A DNA stretch of 64,000 bases from Mucor racemosus (lineage: Eukaryota > Mucoromycota > Mucoromycetes > Mucorales > Mucoraceae). The notes beneath the pieces are model-generated. The model was given only the letters and a program-made list of their open reading frames with translations, made no database searches and was not told the DNA's origin. Below are positions 49,393 to 61,569 of this stretch, one piece after another; positions within the stretch are counted from its first letter, which is position 1; each line of letters begins with the position of its first letter. The stretch covers positions 3,906,001-3,970,000 of the forward strand of contig JAPEHQ010000001.1 of the NCBI GenBank assembly GCA_027405735.1, read 5' to 3'. A program made the translations under genes and the position numbers.

Positions 49393-50507
49393 ATGCTTTT
49401 GATAACAAGCGTAGATCAATATATGGGATATGCCATAACATCTCATCTTGCACAATTCAAAGAATTACGTCCTCAATTACGAGTTCTCTGTCAAAGTAAA
49501 TCTCGTTGTCATGGTTTCTCTAATGCTGGCATTGATGTAAGAGAAGTAGATTACAGCCATCCAAATCAACTTTCACTTGCATTACGAGGAGTAGATCACA
49601 TCGTACTTGCTATTGGAAATGAAAATAAGCGTGTTGAACATGCTAAACATATCTGTACAGTAGCAGCACAATCTGGTGTCACTAGCATCATTTGTATTTC
49701 TCATGTTGGTGCTGTCTCTCAACTTCATCCATCTTTACAAGATTTTCATCAGATTGAACAACAAGTAATGGAAAGTACATGTCAATATACAATTCTCAGG
49801 TACATGATTAAAAACGCATTATATTCTCTTGGTAATTAATTGATTTAGGCTTGATTTTGTGCAACAATATTTCCATTTGTGGTCTAATTGTGTGGAGAAA
49901 AATCGTCAAATTCTATTACCATTGACTCAAGATACAGAAATATGTCCAGTTGATATTACAGACGTATGCAAAGTGATTGAAGAACTATTAATAGATCCAA
50001 ATAATCTTACATACAAGCCTTTAAATGATAAGCATGATGGACAAGTTTATACACTAACAGGTCCTGAAATGCTAAATGGTCAACGTATAGTAGAATTATT
50101 ATCTTCATCAACAGGATATGAACATTTCAAGTTTTGTCATGGTCGCCTTATGGATCTCGGTTACTACATGAGCGGGCTCGGTAAAGACGTTTGGTTCGAT
50201 GCCAGATTAAAGCAAGAAATGTCTCAAATTTACCACGATACATATGAAAATAACAACTATAGAGATAAAGCATATGCAAATCCAACAGGTAAAAAAAATG
50301 TTTTCGTAATGCAATGATTTCTGTTTTACTCATTTTTGACTTTGCTTAGATAAACAAATCCAAACTTATCTTGATTATTTTGATTGGGTACAGCAAACGG
50401 CTGGCAGTATTTGTGTTCCTCATACAACTATGCTCATCAATTCATCTTGTGAGTCTATTCAAACGTTCTTTAAAGAAAATGCCAATAGCTTCAAGCCAAG
50501 AGTTTAA
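49393..50507 (+). CDS. NmrA-like Rossmann-fold protein
   Basis: NmrA/HSCARG-family, an atypical NAD(P)-binding short-chain dehydrogenase relative; members act as redox sensors or oxidoreductases. Three exons: join(49393..49799, 49849..50288, 50350..50507), 334 aa. The N-terminal beta-alpha-beta unit is MLLITSVDQYMGYAITSHL. The usual TGxxGxxG is reduced, with no clear glycine triplet, so cofactor binding is doubtful. Further motifs: LRGVDHIVLAIGN, SGVTSIICISHVGA, a family-typical TILRLDFVQQYF, and DITDVCKVIEELL with YTLTGPEMLNGQRIVELLS. First intron is only 49 bp. Stop lies 216 bp from the convergent UBC4 stop. Confidence 0.87.
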
Positions 50508-50723
50508 TATATTTTAAAGGCTATTCGCCGTCTTAATAATCATCAACAACATACAAATATTAAAAAAAGAACATTGAAATCACACCATTTTTTATAATAA
50601 CAATAAAAACGACATTTTTATCAAATATTTAAAAGAAAAAAATGGGGGGAATAAAAAAAACGAACTCATTTACACTACAAAAGATCTTTTATGAGTATAC
50701 AACACCCAACTGTCAAAATAAAA

Positions 50724-51519
<796 letters not shown>

Positions 51520-51714
51520 TTTTTATTATGTAAAAGAATAATAATTGATAAAAAGAAAAGAGGAAAAAAAAAAAGAGGGAGTGCTTCTTTAAAATATTTT
51601 CAAATCATGAGCACGCGACAACCAATGTTAACCAATAGGAGTATTACGGTCACAGACAAACTACCTTGATTGCAGTCAAAATTTTCAACAAGATGCACTC
51701 TTCTTTACACTAAG
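51520..51714. promoter_or_regulatory. Shared promoter region UBC4 / SWD2
   Basis: 195-bp gap between divergent start codons, including an A/G-rich tract at 51545-51577. Must contain both promoters. Confidence 0.6.
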
Positions 51715-52926
51715 ATGGCTACTAGAAAGGTCGAGTTATCAAGGGAGTTACTCACAGCTAGTAACGTAGCAAAAGTATTCCCAGAAAGCGATAGACCAAT
51801 GAGTTCTATTTCATTCAATGACACAGGAGAATATTGCGTTACTGCTGGTGAAGATGATAGTTTAAATGTATATAATTGCAAAGAGGGCACGTAAGTGAGA
51901 GTTTCATATAGAATGGTTAATTGGGATGCTAATGATCTTTTCAACAGTGTTCGTTCTACACTCTACTCTAAAAAGTATGGTGTCACTCTTGCACGTTTTA
52001 CACATCATAAAAATAACGTTATTTATGCATCAACAAAAGAAGATGGTAACAACGTATATATTGATTTAATTCCATTATCATGCTGATATGAGATATAGAT
52101 ACACTAAGATACCTATCTGTTCACGATAATAAATACATTCGCTATTTCAGAGGACATAAGAAGAGGTATATCAAAATCAACGTTTCATAAATCAACTATA
52201 TCTAAAAATGCGTGTAGAGTAATTGCAGTCGAAATGTCTCCCGTCAATGATACTGTCATGACTTCATCATTGGACCAAACTGTACGCTTATGGGATTTAA
52301 GATCATCAACATGCCAGGTAGTTTCAACGCTTACATAACACCGGAAATTAATCTAACTTGCAGATCAATATTAGGGCGTATTGCATGGAGAGGGTAGAAC
52401 ATTAGCAGCATTTGATCCTCAAGGTTTAGTATTTGCTGTTGGCAGCAATTGTGATAAAATCCGAGTTTACGATTTGAGAGATTACACGAAAGGACCATTC
52501 GCCACTTGGATAGTAGAGGATGCACAGTTTACACCAGGACGATTACCTGAATGGACCAGTTTAAAGTTTTCCCCTGACGGCAAACAATTAATCATCACCA
52601 CCACAGCAGACATTATTTACATTTTGGATGCATTCGAAGGCAAATTATTACAAAGATTAGTTGGTCATTCTGGTACAGGCAATGTCGCTTCTTGTGGTGA
52701 GGAAGTCTGTGTAACACCAGATGCTCGATTTGTTATGGCAGGTGGTCGAGATTCACATTTACGCATTTGGGATTTGAATCAGAGAGACATTTTGGATAAT
52801 CAACCATTTGCAACACTACCTACACCTCATAAAACCGGGATCAAAATTGTAGGCTATAACCCCTCTAATGCAATGGCTGCTACTGGTGCAGGAGAATTAG
52901 CGTTCTGGTTACCTTCTCTTTCATAA
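51715..52926 (+). CDS. SWD2: WD40 protein SWD2 / WDR82 (COMPASS subunit)
   Basis: WD40 subunit of the Set1/COMPASS histone H3K4 methyltransferase and, in yeast, of the cleavage and polyadenylation factor. Five exons: join(51715..51890, 51948..52045, 52099..52165, 52218..52317, 52375..52926), 330 aa, the family length. Seven-blade propeller with recognisable family pieces: [120 protein letters not shown]. An upstream in-frame ATG at 51670 would add 15 residues; 51715 is preferred by family alignment. Confidence 0.95.
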
Positions 52927-53664
52927 AAAAACTTTCGATAATATCAATGTAAATAATAGAAGGTTTTGCTAAATTCATGAAAGACAGAAGAAAAATCTGG
53001 GGTTTATAATAAAAATAAATAAAATTGCATAATTCTTTAAAAAATCAAATTTTTTGGCTGTTGGCATAAAAAGAGAAATATCATTGATTAGTTGAAATTA
53101 TAATAATTCTACTGTGCAAATGTCTGTACATAGCCTTGTCGACCAAGTCTAATATATACATATAATATCCAGTAATATATATACAACCTGATATATTGAG
53201 ATCAGTTACATATTCGAAATTGGACGTTATTTTCACAGGATCTTTGACGCCATAATCCATAACATTATACATTGACATTCGTTATAGATATCCACTACGC
53301 ACATCTAGAACCTAAGATTAAAAAGCAAGAACATATTAATATTTTTGATACGTATATATAGATATATATGCACGATATCAGTATCATCGTAATTGCCGCA
53401 TAATGTAACGATGAAGAATAGCTTTAACTTTATGCTATCATTATATATCATTTTTCAATGAAACTGATAAAGGCTGTTATTCAAGTTTATCGTCTATGTT
53501 AAGATTGGTATCCATCTCATTGCTAATCCGCAGATACAACACCGATTGTTATTTTTAACAAAATATCAGTACTCTTTTTGATCTGATATTCTGATTTGAG
53601 TGAAATTAATGTTTGAATACGTGAAATCAAGTTTTGATCATTTTCCCCTGGCATTATAGAAAAT
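52927..53664. other. 3' flank of SWD2
   Basis: AT-rich spacer with short TA runs, leading into R1 copy C7. No gene recognised. Confidence 0.4.
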
Positions 53665-54991
53665 GCTTTTTAAAATATGTCTTAGGCACTGCAAACATAG
53701 ATAAGAATTGGCCATATTATCCTACATGTTTTTATTTTATTTTAATATCTCAAAAGACTCGAATCACGTAAAATTCATTGCTTTTTTCTTGAAAACTGGG
53801 TCTCACTTTTCATCCCTGCTCTACTTTTTTTTTCACTAAATAACACCAAGATAGAATTATATGCCAATGTACCTGAGATGGTCAGCTTTAATTCAAAAAT
53901 AAGTATCCGAAAATATCCTATTTTTTACAGTTGGTATTAATTTTTCAGTGCTAGTGTTTCAGATTTTTTACGCGTCTTTCACTGCTAATAGATTGAAAAC
54001 TTTGAAGCTTCATATCTCTAGAGATAATTAAGCTATGCTAGCACTTTTTAATAATAAAACTTACTTGTTTTAAAGTACTATATAACATATTTCAATATAA
54101 AAAAATTCTGGGCACTTTTATTTTTTTTCATTTTTTTGACATTTTTGTAGTAGATTTCAAAATATTTGTTAAATTGAGTAGCAGTTTTTTTTTACGCATG
54201 TCATCGAGCTTGCTGAGCTCTCTCGGATCCAATTTAGTTTTTTTCAAAATGTTGATTTTTCGTGGAGATATCCTCAAAAATGTGTACAAAAAGATACCTT
54301 CATTTCTAGCATCCATTTTCCCCTTGTATACCCTCATCCCAAATTCTGAATTTGAAAAAAAAAATCGACAAAAATCTTATTTTCTCTATGAAAAATGCAG
54401 ATATAAGGTTCATCAATGACTCAATCGATAGATAATTTTTTTGCGCATTATTGCAGTTTATTATATTTTAAGTATTTTTATAAAAAGTGATGTGTATCTT
54501 CAAAAAACCTCTAAAATTTCAATTGCATTTTACGCAAAATTTAATGTGAAATATTTATTTTAACTTTATTTAGATGGATGCAGAATCCAAAACTGTACAA
54601 AAACTATTCAATACGCTAGGTCTACTTACTTTGTAGTTTATGAGTATTTAAACGATTTTGTTTTTTTCATCATTTTTCATTCATTTCAACAAATAAATTT
54701 TGGAACCCCGTGGTGATAAATTTTAAACTGTGATAAAAACTATTATTTTGGTTATCTCGACGAAAAATCAATATTTTTTGCTAAAACAAAACATTCAGGG
54801 TAGCAATCAATTAAATCTACCTTGTGAGTACAGAAATTAAGCCCTGGGTAATGAATTTTAAGGGATGTATCCCAAAGGAACTCTCAGGTTTATATTTAAA
54901 ACTCCGAAATCGTTTAGTTTTTTATTTTTACGTAAAATTGAATTTTGTTTATATTTAAAATAAAACTCAAAAAGGTTTTCATAAAAATAAT

Positions 54992-55873
54992 ATGTTTATA
55001 GAACCATATAAATCTTTGAAAAAAATGTTTGACGATGAGAAAGAGGCACTATTATATTTAATTAATAATGATTATGTTAATAAATATATAAATTGTGATA
55101 AATGTGATCATAAAACCAAATTAAATTTAAATAAAAAGTTATATGTTTGTAAATATTATAAATGTAGAAAAGCATTATCTCCATTAAAAGGTACAATTTT
55201 CAATAATTTAACTTTACCATTAAATATTCAACTACACATATTATATCTTTTTCTTGGGAAAGCGCCTTCTTCCTTTATAGCATCAAGTTTGCAAATTAGT
55301 AAAAACACAGTATCATCATACAATAAAATATTTAGAAAATACATAAAAAATAAACAACTATTAGGTAACAAAAATATTAAAATTGGAGGTAGAAATAAAA
55401 TTGTAGAAATAGATGAAAGTAAAATTGCAAAAAGGAAATATAACAAGGGGAATAAAGTAGAAGGTGCTTGGGTCATTGGTGGTATCGAAAGAAGTATATT
55501 GAAAAATAAAATAAAGAATGAAAACAAAAAAATGTTCTTATTACCTATTGCAGAAAGAAACATTGATAATATAGACTTAATTATAAAAAGATATGTAAAA
55601 AAAGGTACGACAATATATACAGATTTATGGAAAGGATATAATAATTTAAAGAACATAGGTTATAAACATATGACTGTAAATCATTCTAAAAATTTTAAAG
55701 ATCCAGTGACAGGTGTACATACTAATACTATTGAAGGAACATGGAATGGTCTTAAGCAAAGTATTATTCCACGAAATAGAAATAAAAAAGATATAGCATT
55801 GTACTTAAAAGAGTATCAATGGCGTAAGAAAAATAGAGAATATGATATATGGAGAAAGTTTTTAAAGGATTAA
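54992..55873 (+). CDS. Merlin / IS1595-type (ISXO2-like) DDE transposase
   Basis: Cut-and-paste transposase, 293 aa, one intact frame with no intron. N-terminal zinc ribbon (Cys35-xx-Cys38 and Cys53-x4-Cys58), a helix-turn-helix region (SSLQISKNTVSSYNKIFRKY), then the ISXO2-like catalytic core with Asp141 (VEIDESKIAKRKY ... EGAWVIGGIER), Asp211 (TIYTDLWKGY) and Glu248 (HTNTIEGTWNGLK). Codon use is extremely A/T-rich and Lys/Asn/Ile-heavy compared with the host genes, which suggests a separate origin. All catalytic residues and zinc ligands are present, so the enzyme may still work. It lies 129 bp inside the left terminal repeat. Confidence 0.93.
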   Translation: MFIEPYKSLKKMFDDEKEALLYLINNDYVNKYINCDKCDHKTKLNLNKKLYVCKYYKCRKALSPLKGTIFNNLTLPLNIQLHILYLFLGKAPSSFIASSLQISKNTVSSYNKIFRKYIKNKQLLGNKNIKIGGRNKIVEIDESKIAKRKYNKGNKVEGAWVIGGIERSILKNKIKNENKKMFLLPIAERNIDNIDLIIKRYVKKGTTIYTDLWKGYNNLKNIGYKHMTVNHSKNFKDPVTGVHTNTIEGTWNGLKQSIIPRNRNKKDIALYLKEYQWRKKNREYDIWRKFLKD

Positions 55874-56085
55874 TTTTAAATAGAATGAAAAATTGAATTT
55901 TATATTTATAGAAAAAGATGATAGATAAAAGAATAATCAATTTATATATGAAATGCATTTCTGATATTCATTATTCTTATTATGAAGACCTGACTATGTC
56001 AATAAACTAGTCTATTTAATACACAAGGATTATATATTTATACCTAAGAGAGCTGGATAATATATTATGAGTGTGATTAAATATT

Positions 56086-56439
56086 TTGCGCATCAAAATA
56101 ATAACAAAAAAATTGAAAAGCAATAATATAAAAAACAATATGGAAGATATATTTCAAATGATAGTAAATGATAAATATAAATACAATATTAAACGAAGTA
56201 TATTTATAAAAGATATGAAAAAATATGATTTGGCAGAATATAAAATAAAACAAAAGGATGGGTGCTATGAAATTTATATGAAAAAAAATGGTTCAAATAA
56301 AAGATTAAGAAAGGTATATGAATTTAAAACATACAATAAAGATAAAAATAAAGACAAAAAAAGAAAAATATTAGACAATAATAAAAATGATATGATAATT
56401 GATGAAATAGCACCCATCATGAAAAAACTAAAATTATAA
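56086..56439 (+). CDS. Small lysine-rich protein in the Merlin element, unknown function
   Basis: 117 aa, same strand as the transposase and 212 bp downstream, inside the element. Very basic (Lys-rich), with a central stretch YDLAEYKIKQKDGCYEIYMKKNGSNKRLRKVYEF and a Lys/Asp/Asn-rich tail (NKDKNKDKKRK). An internal ATG at 56140 (MEDIFQMIVNDKYKYN) could be the true start. No family recognised. A DNA-binding accessory protein is one possibility and a chance A/T-rich frame another; its length in an A/T-rich sequence full of TAA codons favours a real gene. Confidence 0.55.
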   Translation: MRIKIITKKLKSNNIKNNMEDIFQMIVNDKYKYNIKRSIFIKDMKKYDLAEYKIKQKDGCYEIYMKKNGSNKRLRKVYEFKTYNKDKNKDKKRKILDNNKNDMIIDEIAPIMKKLKL

Positions 56440-56952
56440 ATAAAAATTAAATGTAAAACTGTTTTATTTTAAATAAATTTTATTATATTCTAGTGTAAAC
56501 CAAACCTGAGACCTCGTTTGATAATGACCCATTTTAAGTTTTACAAAATGATAAACAAATATTTACAACTGCAGAAAACAAAAAAAAAATCCCCCATCCT
56601 TGTGAATATTGATCCAATTAATCTCCAATTATACATGATGGTAAATTTAAATATACCCTGCATAAAAATTTATATTTCTACTTTCACAAATCACCGTGAA
56701 TTGAGAAAACCATCAGCAAAACATGATATTTCTGTCCAATAAAACCACCCTCTGTGTCCTATATTTTCATGTTTAATAAATAATACTTAAAAAAAGAATA
56801 CAATTAAAAGAGAATGAGTAATGAGTCAGTTCTTTAACTGTATTATAAAAACAAGATATCGTTTATTTAGATATAGAAGTATGGCCTTTTACTGTATATT
56901 GATTTGACATTGAGATGTTGAGATGTAATTTAAGGCACAATTAAACCATTAG

Positions 56953-57172
56953 TGTTATGTCAATACTCATCCTATGTCTCACATCCAATGTCACAGTCTA
57001 TAATTAGTGTTACAGTAAATCAATGTGGATCATTGACTTACATCATATTCTTAGATAGTAAAACCCTGGTAATAGTTATAATTAATGTATATAAATACAT
57101 CCAAATGATGTATTGTTAATAAAAGTGGAATATTCTGGCAAGATTATTTATATAGACTCTTTTGACATTTCA
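56953..57172 (+). mobile_element. Solo LTR, 220-bp family, copy 2
   Basis: Begins TGTTATGTCAATACTC, ends TTTTGACATTTCA, flanked by ATTAG (56948-56952 and 57173-57177). The empty site is at about 28962-28966 in C3 (CCATTAGATCTG). Same length as the copy at 31952-32171. Confidence 0.92.
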
Positions 57173-57895
57173 ATTAGATCTGTTTGATAATAATCTATGG
57201 ATTGAAATAGATCAATCATAGTTTAACCGTTCTTGCGGAGCTTGTGCTTTGATTTGTTTCAATACTCAATACTGCGCTAATTGTGCTTGGGTGTTGATTT
57301 AATAGCTACTTGATTGATTAACCGCTGCGATGAAATAATATAGTGGTGCCATAATTGAGGTCTAAGCGTTCTTGTTAATTGCTACTACTGGATATACTTA
57401 GTACGCTAAGTGTTTCTTAATTATAATATCCGATATCAATAATGTGCACTTCAATACATATCATAGTCAATAGATAGTAATAAGATGTATTGACACTATA
57501 GAAGGTGATCAAGTATGGTATTTGGTGGTACGTAGCATATACCATGCATAATGATAAATAATAAATTGACAGAAGCTACTACTACATACCTTTGGGCATT
57601 ATTATTAAACTTTTACATATAAAGTGTTTCTTGAGTGAAGAGTGATATATCTTTAGTAGCATTGTTCATGCAGTAATAATTGCCCTAAAGTCCATTATTA
57701 AGGGTAAATTAAAGTTAGTAGTGACAAACCGATTTGTAACTGATGATGACTGAAGTTGGACCTGATAAAAATCCAAATATGATTAACAATGTTATTCGCT
57801 GAGCTCTTTTCAAGCCTCTGTGAAAAATGACTAAAGATATTCCATCATGCCTGCCTTTACGTTACAATTAGTAATACTCTATTTGTTACTTACTG

Positions 57896-58378
57896 TGAAG
57901 TGAACTAAGCTAGATTCCCATCATAAAATACCTAAATTAAATGTCATCTCATTTGAAACCATGCTATCAAAGATAAGACTATATAGTAAATAGACAATTG
58001 CATAAAGATAGCAAGGGTATAATACTCAAATAAGAGATGCTAAAATACTAAAGTAATGTGGGATATCCTAAATAAAAGATACAAAAAGTACATGCTTATC
58101 AAGTAGAACAAGTAAGGGCTGTTCTGAAAGCATTATTGACAAACTATGTTTAAAACACCGTTCTTGATCCACCAAATCAATAACCGAACAACCCAACATT
58201 TATACTCAAAATTAATGGAATCGTTGACAATTGCAATTCAATTGCAAGATAGTAAATAATCACCAAATAATATAAATAGAGACGTAGAATAACCATTTTA
58301 TTGCACATTATCCATATTTTAATAAAGAAGGATTTTAACAGTATTCTTTATCGCTTTTTATACCCATATTTTACTGCA
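57896..58378 (+). mobile_element. Solo LTR, 483 bp
   Basis: Begins TGAAGTGAACTAAGC, ends CATATTTTACTGCA, flanked by TACTG (57891-57895 and 58379-58383). The empty site reads GTTACTTACTGGATGAAAACC at about 25550 in C2, with the same in C3. Strand is nominal. Confidence 0.88.
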
Positions 58379-58440
58379 TACTGGATGAAAACCAAAATCA
58401 AAATATACAGACAGTAGTAGGCTTACAATACAGTTTACAC

Positions 58441-59175
58441 TGCAGTGAATGACGACGTTATTTACTAAAATAAAAAAAATATAAAAAAAAAAGCAGTAGA
58501 AATACAATTATAATAATCAGCTAAAGTTTTTATTACAAAAGATTTCTGAAGATTTAAAATAATTGAAAAAGTACGAGGGTATTTATAGTGATTTGGAGAA
58601 CTTGGATACCATCAGACTTGAATGGATGTATATTTAGTAATCTTCCAGTTTTGAGTATATTGTTATTGATTTAATATATTAAGGGGTAAATCATGTAGAG
58701 CATTGACCATAAGGGACTGTATGTCAAGTGTGGCAATATCGACCTTTTGGTAAATGGTTGTTCTGTTTATTTCTGTTATATCTATTTTATGTAACCTTGA
58801 TTTTTAAGGGATAGTTTTTATATGCTTGAATCTTATTTATATTAATAGTGCAACTTCAATATAGATAAGTAGTTGACTAAATTGATGTCTTTGTTTATTA
58901 TTATTATTGATTTGGATAGAATCCTGTTTTGATATATATGTCATTTGTGTAATTGATTGCGCCTTGATCAAGGGTGCTATCATCTACACGACATGTATGG
59001 TTCAAAAAGGTATTTTATATTTTTAGCATGCGTTTGTTATTGTGTTCAATTGAAGCGTTTGTTTATTATTGTTCTTCATATTTCAAGTGGCATCATATTT
59101 TATGAGCGACACTTGGAATTTAGGTTGTTTTATTTTTATCAAGCGTTTTTAGTATGTAATTCCACTGCAACTGCA
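58441..59175 (+). mobile_element. Solo LTR or LTR-like insertion, 735 bp
   Basis: Begins TGCAGTGAATGACG, ends CCACTGCAACTGCA (terminal TGCAGT/ACTGCA inverted repeat), flanked by TACAC (58436-58440 and 59176-59180). The empty site is near 25600-25610 in C2. No retrotransposon protein recognised inside. Confidence 0.85.
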
Positions 59176-59418
59176 TACACTATTAAATTATTGCATGCAG
59201 AACGTGTCTACTTTTATAAAATTTCTTGTGCTTGTAAGATGAGATATTCATAAATAAAATGGATTTCCGAAATAGCACTAAAAATACTGGAGTAGAGAAA
59301 AGAAGAAAATAATTGGTAGTCTTTTGAAAGCTGTGCGTAGAAAGGTAAAATGAAAAAAAAGGGGAGGGGGCAATTAGTTGCGCTTCTAGCCCGGCAAACA
59401 CAAGTTCCAAAGAGAATC

Positions 59419-59498
59419 CGTTTACATGAGTTTCGAACCCACAACCTCTCCGTTTGAATTAGCTGTAAAGCGCATAAGTCTAGCAACTTAGACAAATG
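59419..59498 (-). repeat. tRNA-like module (SINE-like), copy 3
   Basis: Third copy of the module in R1 copy C7. B-box GGTTCGAAACT unchanged; one acceptor-stem half has mutated (CATTTGT instead of CGTTTGT). Confidence 0.5.
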
Positions 59499-59560
59499 TC
59501 CCTCTAATGTTTGTTTTGTAAATTACCGTCCTTCTACTTATTTATTACCTTGTTTTTTAC

Positions 59561-61569
59561 TGCAACCTGCAACTATAGTGCGTATTACCTTGCATCCCCT
59601 CCAGGTAAGACGTCCATATTTTTTTTAGTAGTAGAGAAAATGTAGTAAGGAGTGAAAAAATAGTGAAATATTTGCTTTTTTGCATCTGGATAAATTTTAA
59701 AAAAATGAAATTTTGTCTGAAATTCCAAAATGCTCGTTTCCTTTTTTTTAAAAAAATATGAAAACAATTTATAAGAAAATCTTTTTTGAATAAAAAATAA
59801 AAAATACCAACATGTATTTAAATAAAAAAAATGGATATATATTTTAAAATTAAATGGATATCACGTATATATTGCTTTTATAAATTCTGTAGGTTTTTTA
59901 TCTATTATTTATTATGTTAAATGGAATTGAAATGATATAAATACTTTTAGAATCCAGAACCTGATGGCTCCTGGCTTCCTTTTTTTAATTTAAAAATAAA
60001 GACCCTACATTCTCCGTGATATAATTACTTGTAGTCTTTATTTTATTGTATTGGAAATAATTGTTATCTACGTATAATATTTCTCAAATCCTTTAAAATT
60101 TGTGATTTCATAGACTTTTTTTTTAAACCTGGTTGTATCATCTTATACTTTCCAAGTTAAACCCATTATTTGGCTAGTGCTGCATGATGCTGTATATTAT
60201 ACTTTAGATAAAATAAGCCTTTGAATAATTAGTTATACAGTTGAATCTTAATTTTGATACCTGCAGCTTATAGCTGCTTGAGATATTTAAACAGCCGCGT
60301 CCGGGCTGTCCGGTAAAGTTTTCTAGAAGTTTACAGCTTGGAAATATTATTAGATGGCCGCATCCGGAAATCTTTCAGCGTTTTTTAGAAGAGTGACAAT
60401 TGGCAAAAATGTAGATCACATATTCAATTGATAGACCACACTCAGGGGTTTATAAATGAGCAAGAAAACTCTGTGGATCTAATTTCTTTTCTCTTAGTTT
60501 TATCTTCTTAATTTGAGTTGGAAAAAGTAATTATAATAGTAGTCCTAGTTTTGATTATGATTTTTATACTATTTTATTAGGTTGTTTTTTTCATCTTATT
60601 CATGAAGATCTTTTGTCCATAAAATCTTATTATAATAACGATACATGTTTATTAACAAATTATTCGCTACGTTAAAAACTAACATGGGGCCGTAATTACT
60701 GATTTAATTTCCTCAAGAAATATCCTGTAGGTAAATAATTTGTATTAGCTAGACCATATAAATGCTGCTTACGTAATAAGATAGTAATAAATATTCTTTT
60801 ACAATATCATCTTCATATTAAAATAAACTAACCTATAATTATTTCGCCTTTAAGCTTGCTGTATCTTTCCTATTATATATCTTTATTTTTTCCCAATTAT
60901 TTTAAAGTGATAAGAACAAAATAAATGTAATGATCCAGTTGCATTACATAAGCAAATCGCACATAAATAACAACCAAGAACGGATCAATTGCACATTAGT
61001 GAATTTATCTGTTCTTTTCTTTTCTCTTTTTAAATTTATAACCACAATCCAAACAAATATATATTATTACTTATTTATCATTGTTACTTATAACCAATTA
61101 TTATATAATCCCATATAATCAATCATAGGTAATAATCGTATACTAGTAATAGCAATTAAAATTAGTAACACCAACCTCTCATAACCAATCATAGAATCAA
61201 AGTCAGTCATATAATCCTACATATTATATATTATCCAGTTTGACAAGCAATTGGTCTATTACAATAAAGCTTACAAAAATGTGTTGCTTATCAATTTATA
61301 AATTATGATACCTGGTATGCATTGGTATTACCTGAAAACTTCTTTATTTTGAAGTGCTACGTTCTTAATGCAGTATAGTAGAGTCAGAGATATTGAGTGC
61401 CATCGTTACAGCGGCCAGATATTTGAAATGGACCCTGTCGTACTCCTTTTTATGATCCAGCAGGAGAACGGTAGATGTTGATTTGTTGTCGTAGCAATGG
61501 CTTGTGCACTTTGGAGTAACATTCCATTGTCTCCTATAAACCGTTTTGGCATAATAAAGCCTAATTGAT
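59561..61569. other. Unassigned AT-rich region
   Basis: About 2 kb without a recognisable gene. The part 60255-60480 is less A/T-rich and has promoter-like elements (TTTATAAATGAGC near 60448), possibly part of another LTR, but no boundaries found. Confidence 0.4.

Larger units (their letters stand above)
54863..56530 (+). mobile_element. Merlin-superfamily DNA transposon, two ORFs
   Basis: 1668 bp, flanked by the 8-bp duplication ATTTTAAG (54855-54862 and 56531-56538). Merlin and related IS1016/IS1595 elements make 8-9-bp duplications. Imperfect 29-bp terminal inverted repeats: the left end ends in TCTCAGGTTT and the right end (inverted) also ends in TCTCAGGTTT, 20 of 29 positions equal. Empty sites are at about 24432 (C2) and 28541 (C3). 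Much more A/T-rich than neighbouring genes. Confidence 0.93.
53665..59560 (+). repeat. R1 dispersed repeat, copy C7 (type B), multiply interrupted
   Basis: Core 53665-54862, type B extension from 56531 to about 59560. Interrupted in order by a Merlin element (54863-56530), a 220-bp LTR (56953-57172), a 483-bp LTR (57896-58378) and a 735-bp LTR (58441-59175). The four insertions account for about 3.1 kb; the rest aligns with C2 and C3. Carries the third tRNA-like module (59419-59498). Confidence 0.85.
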
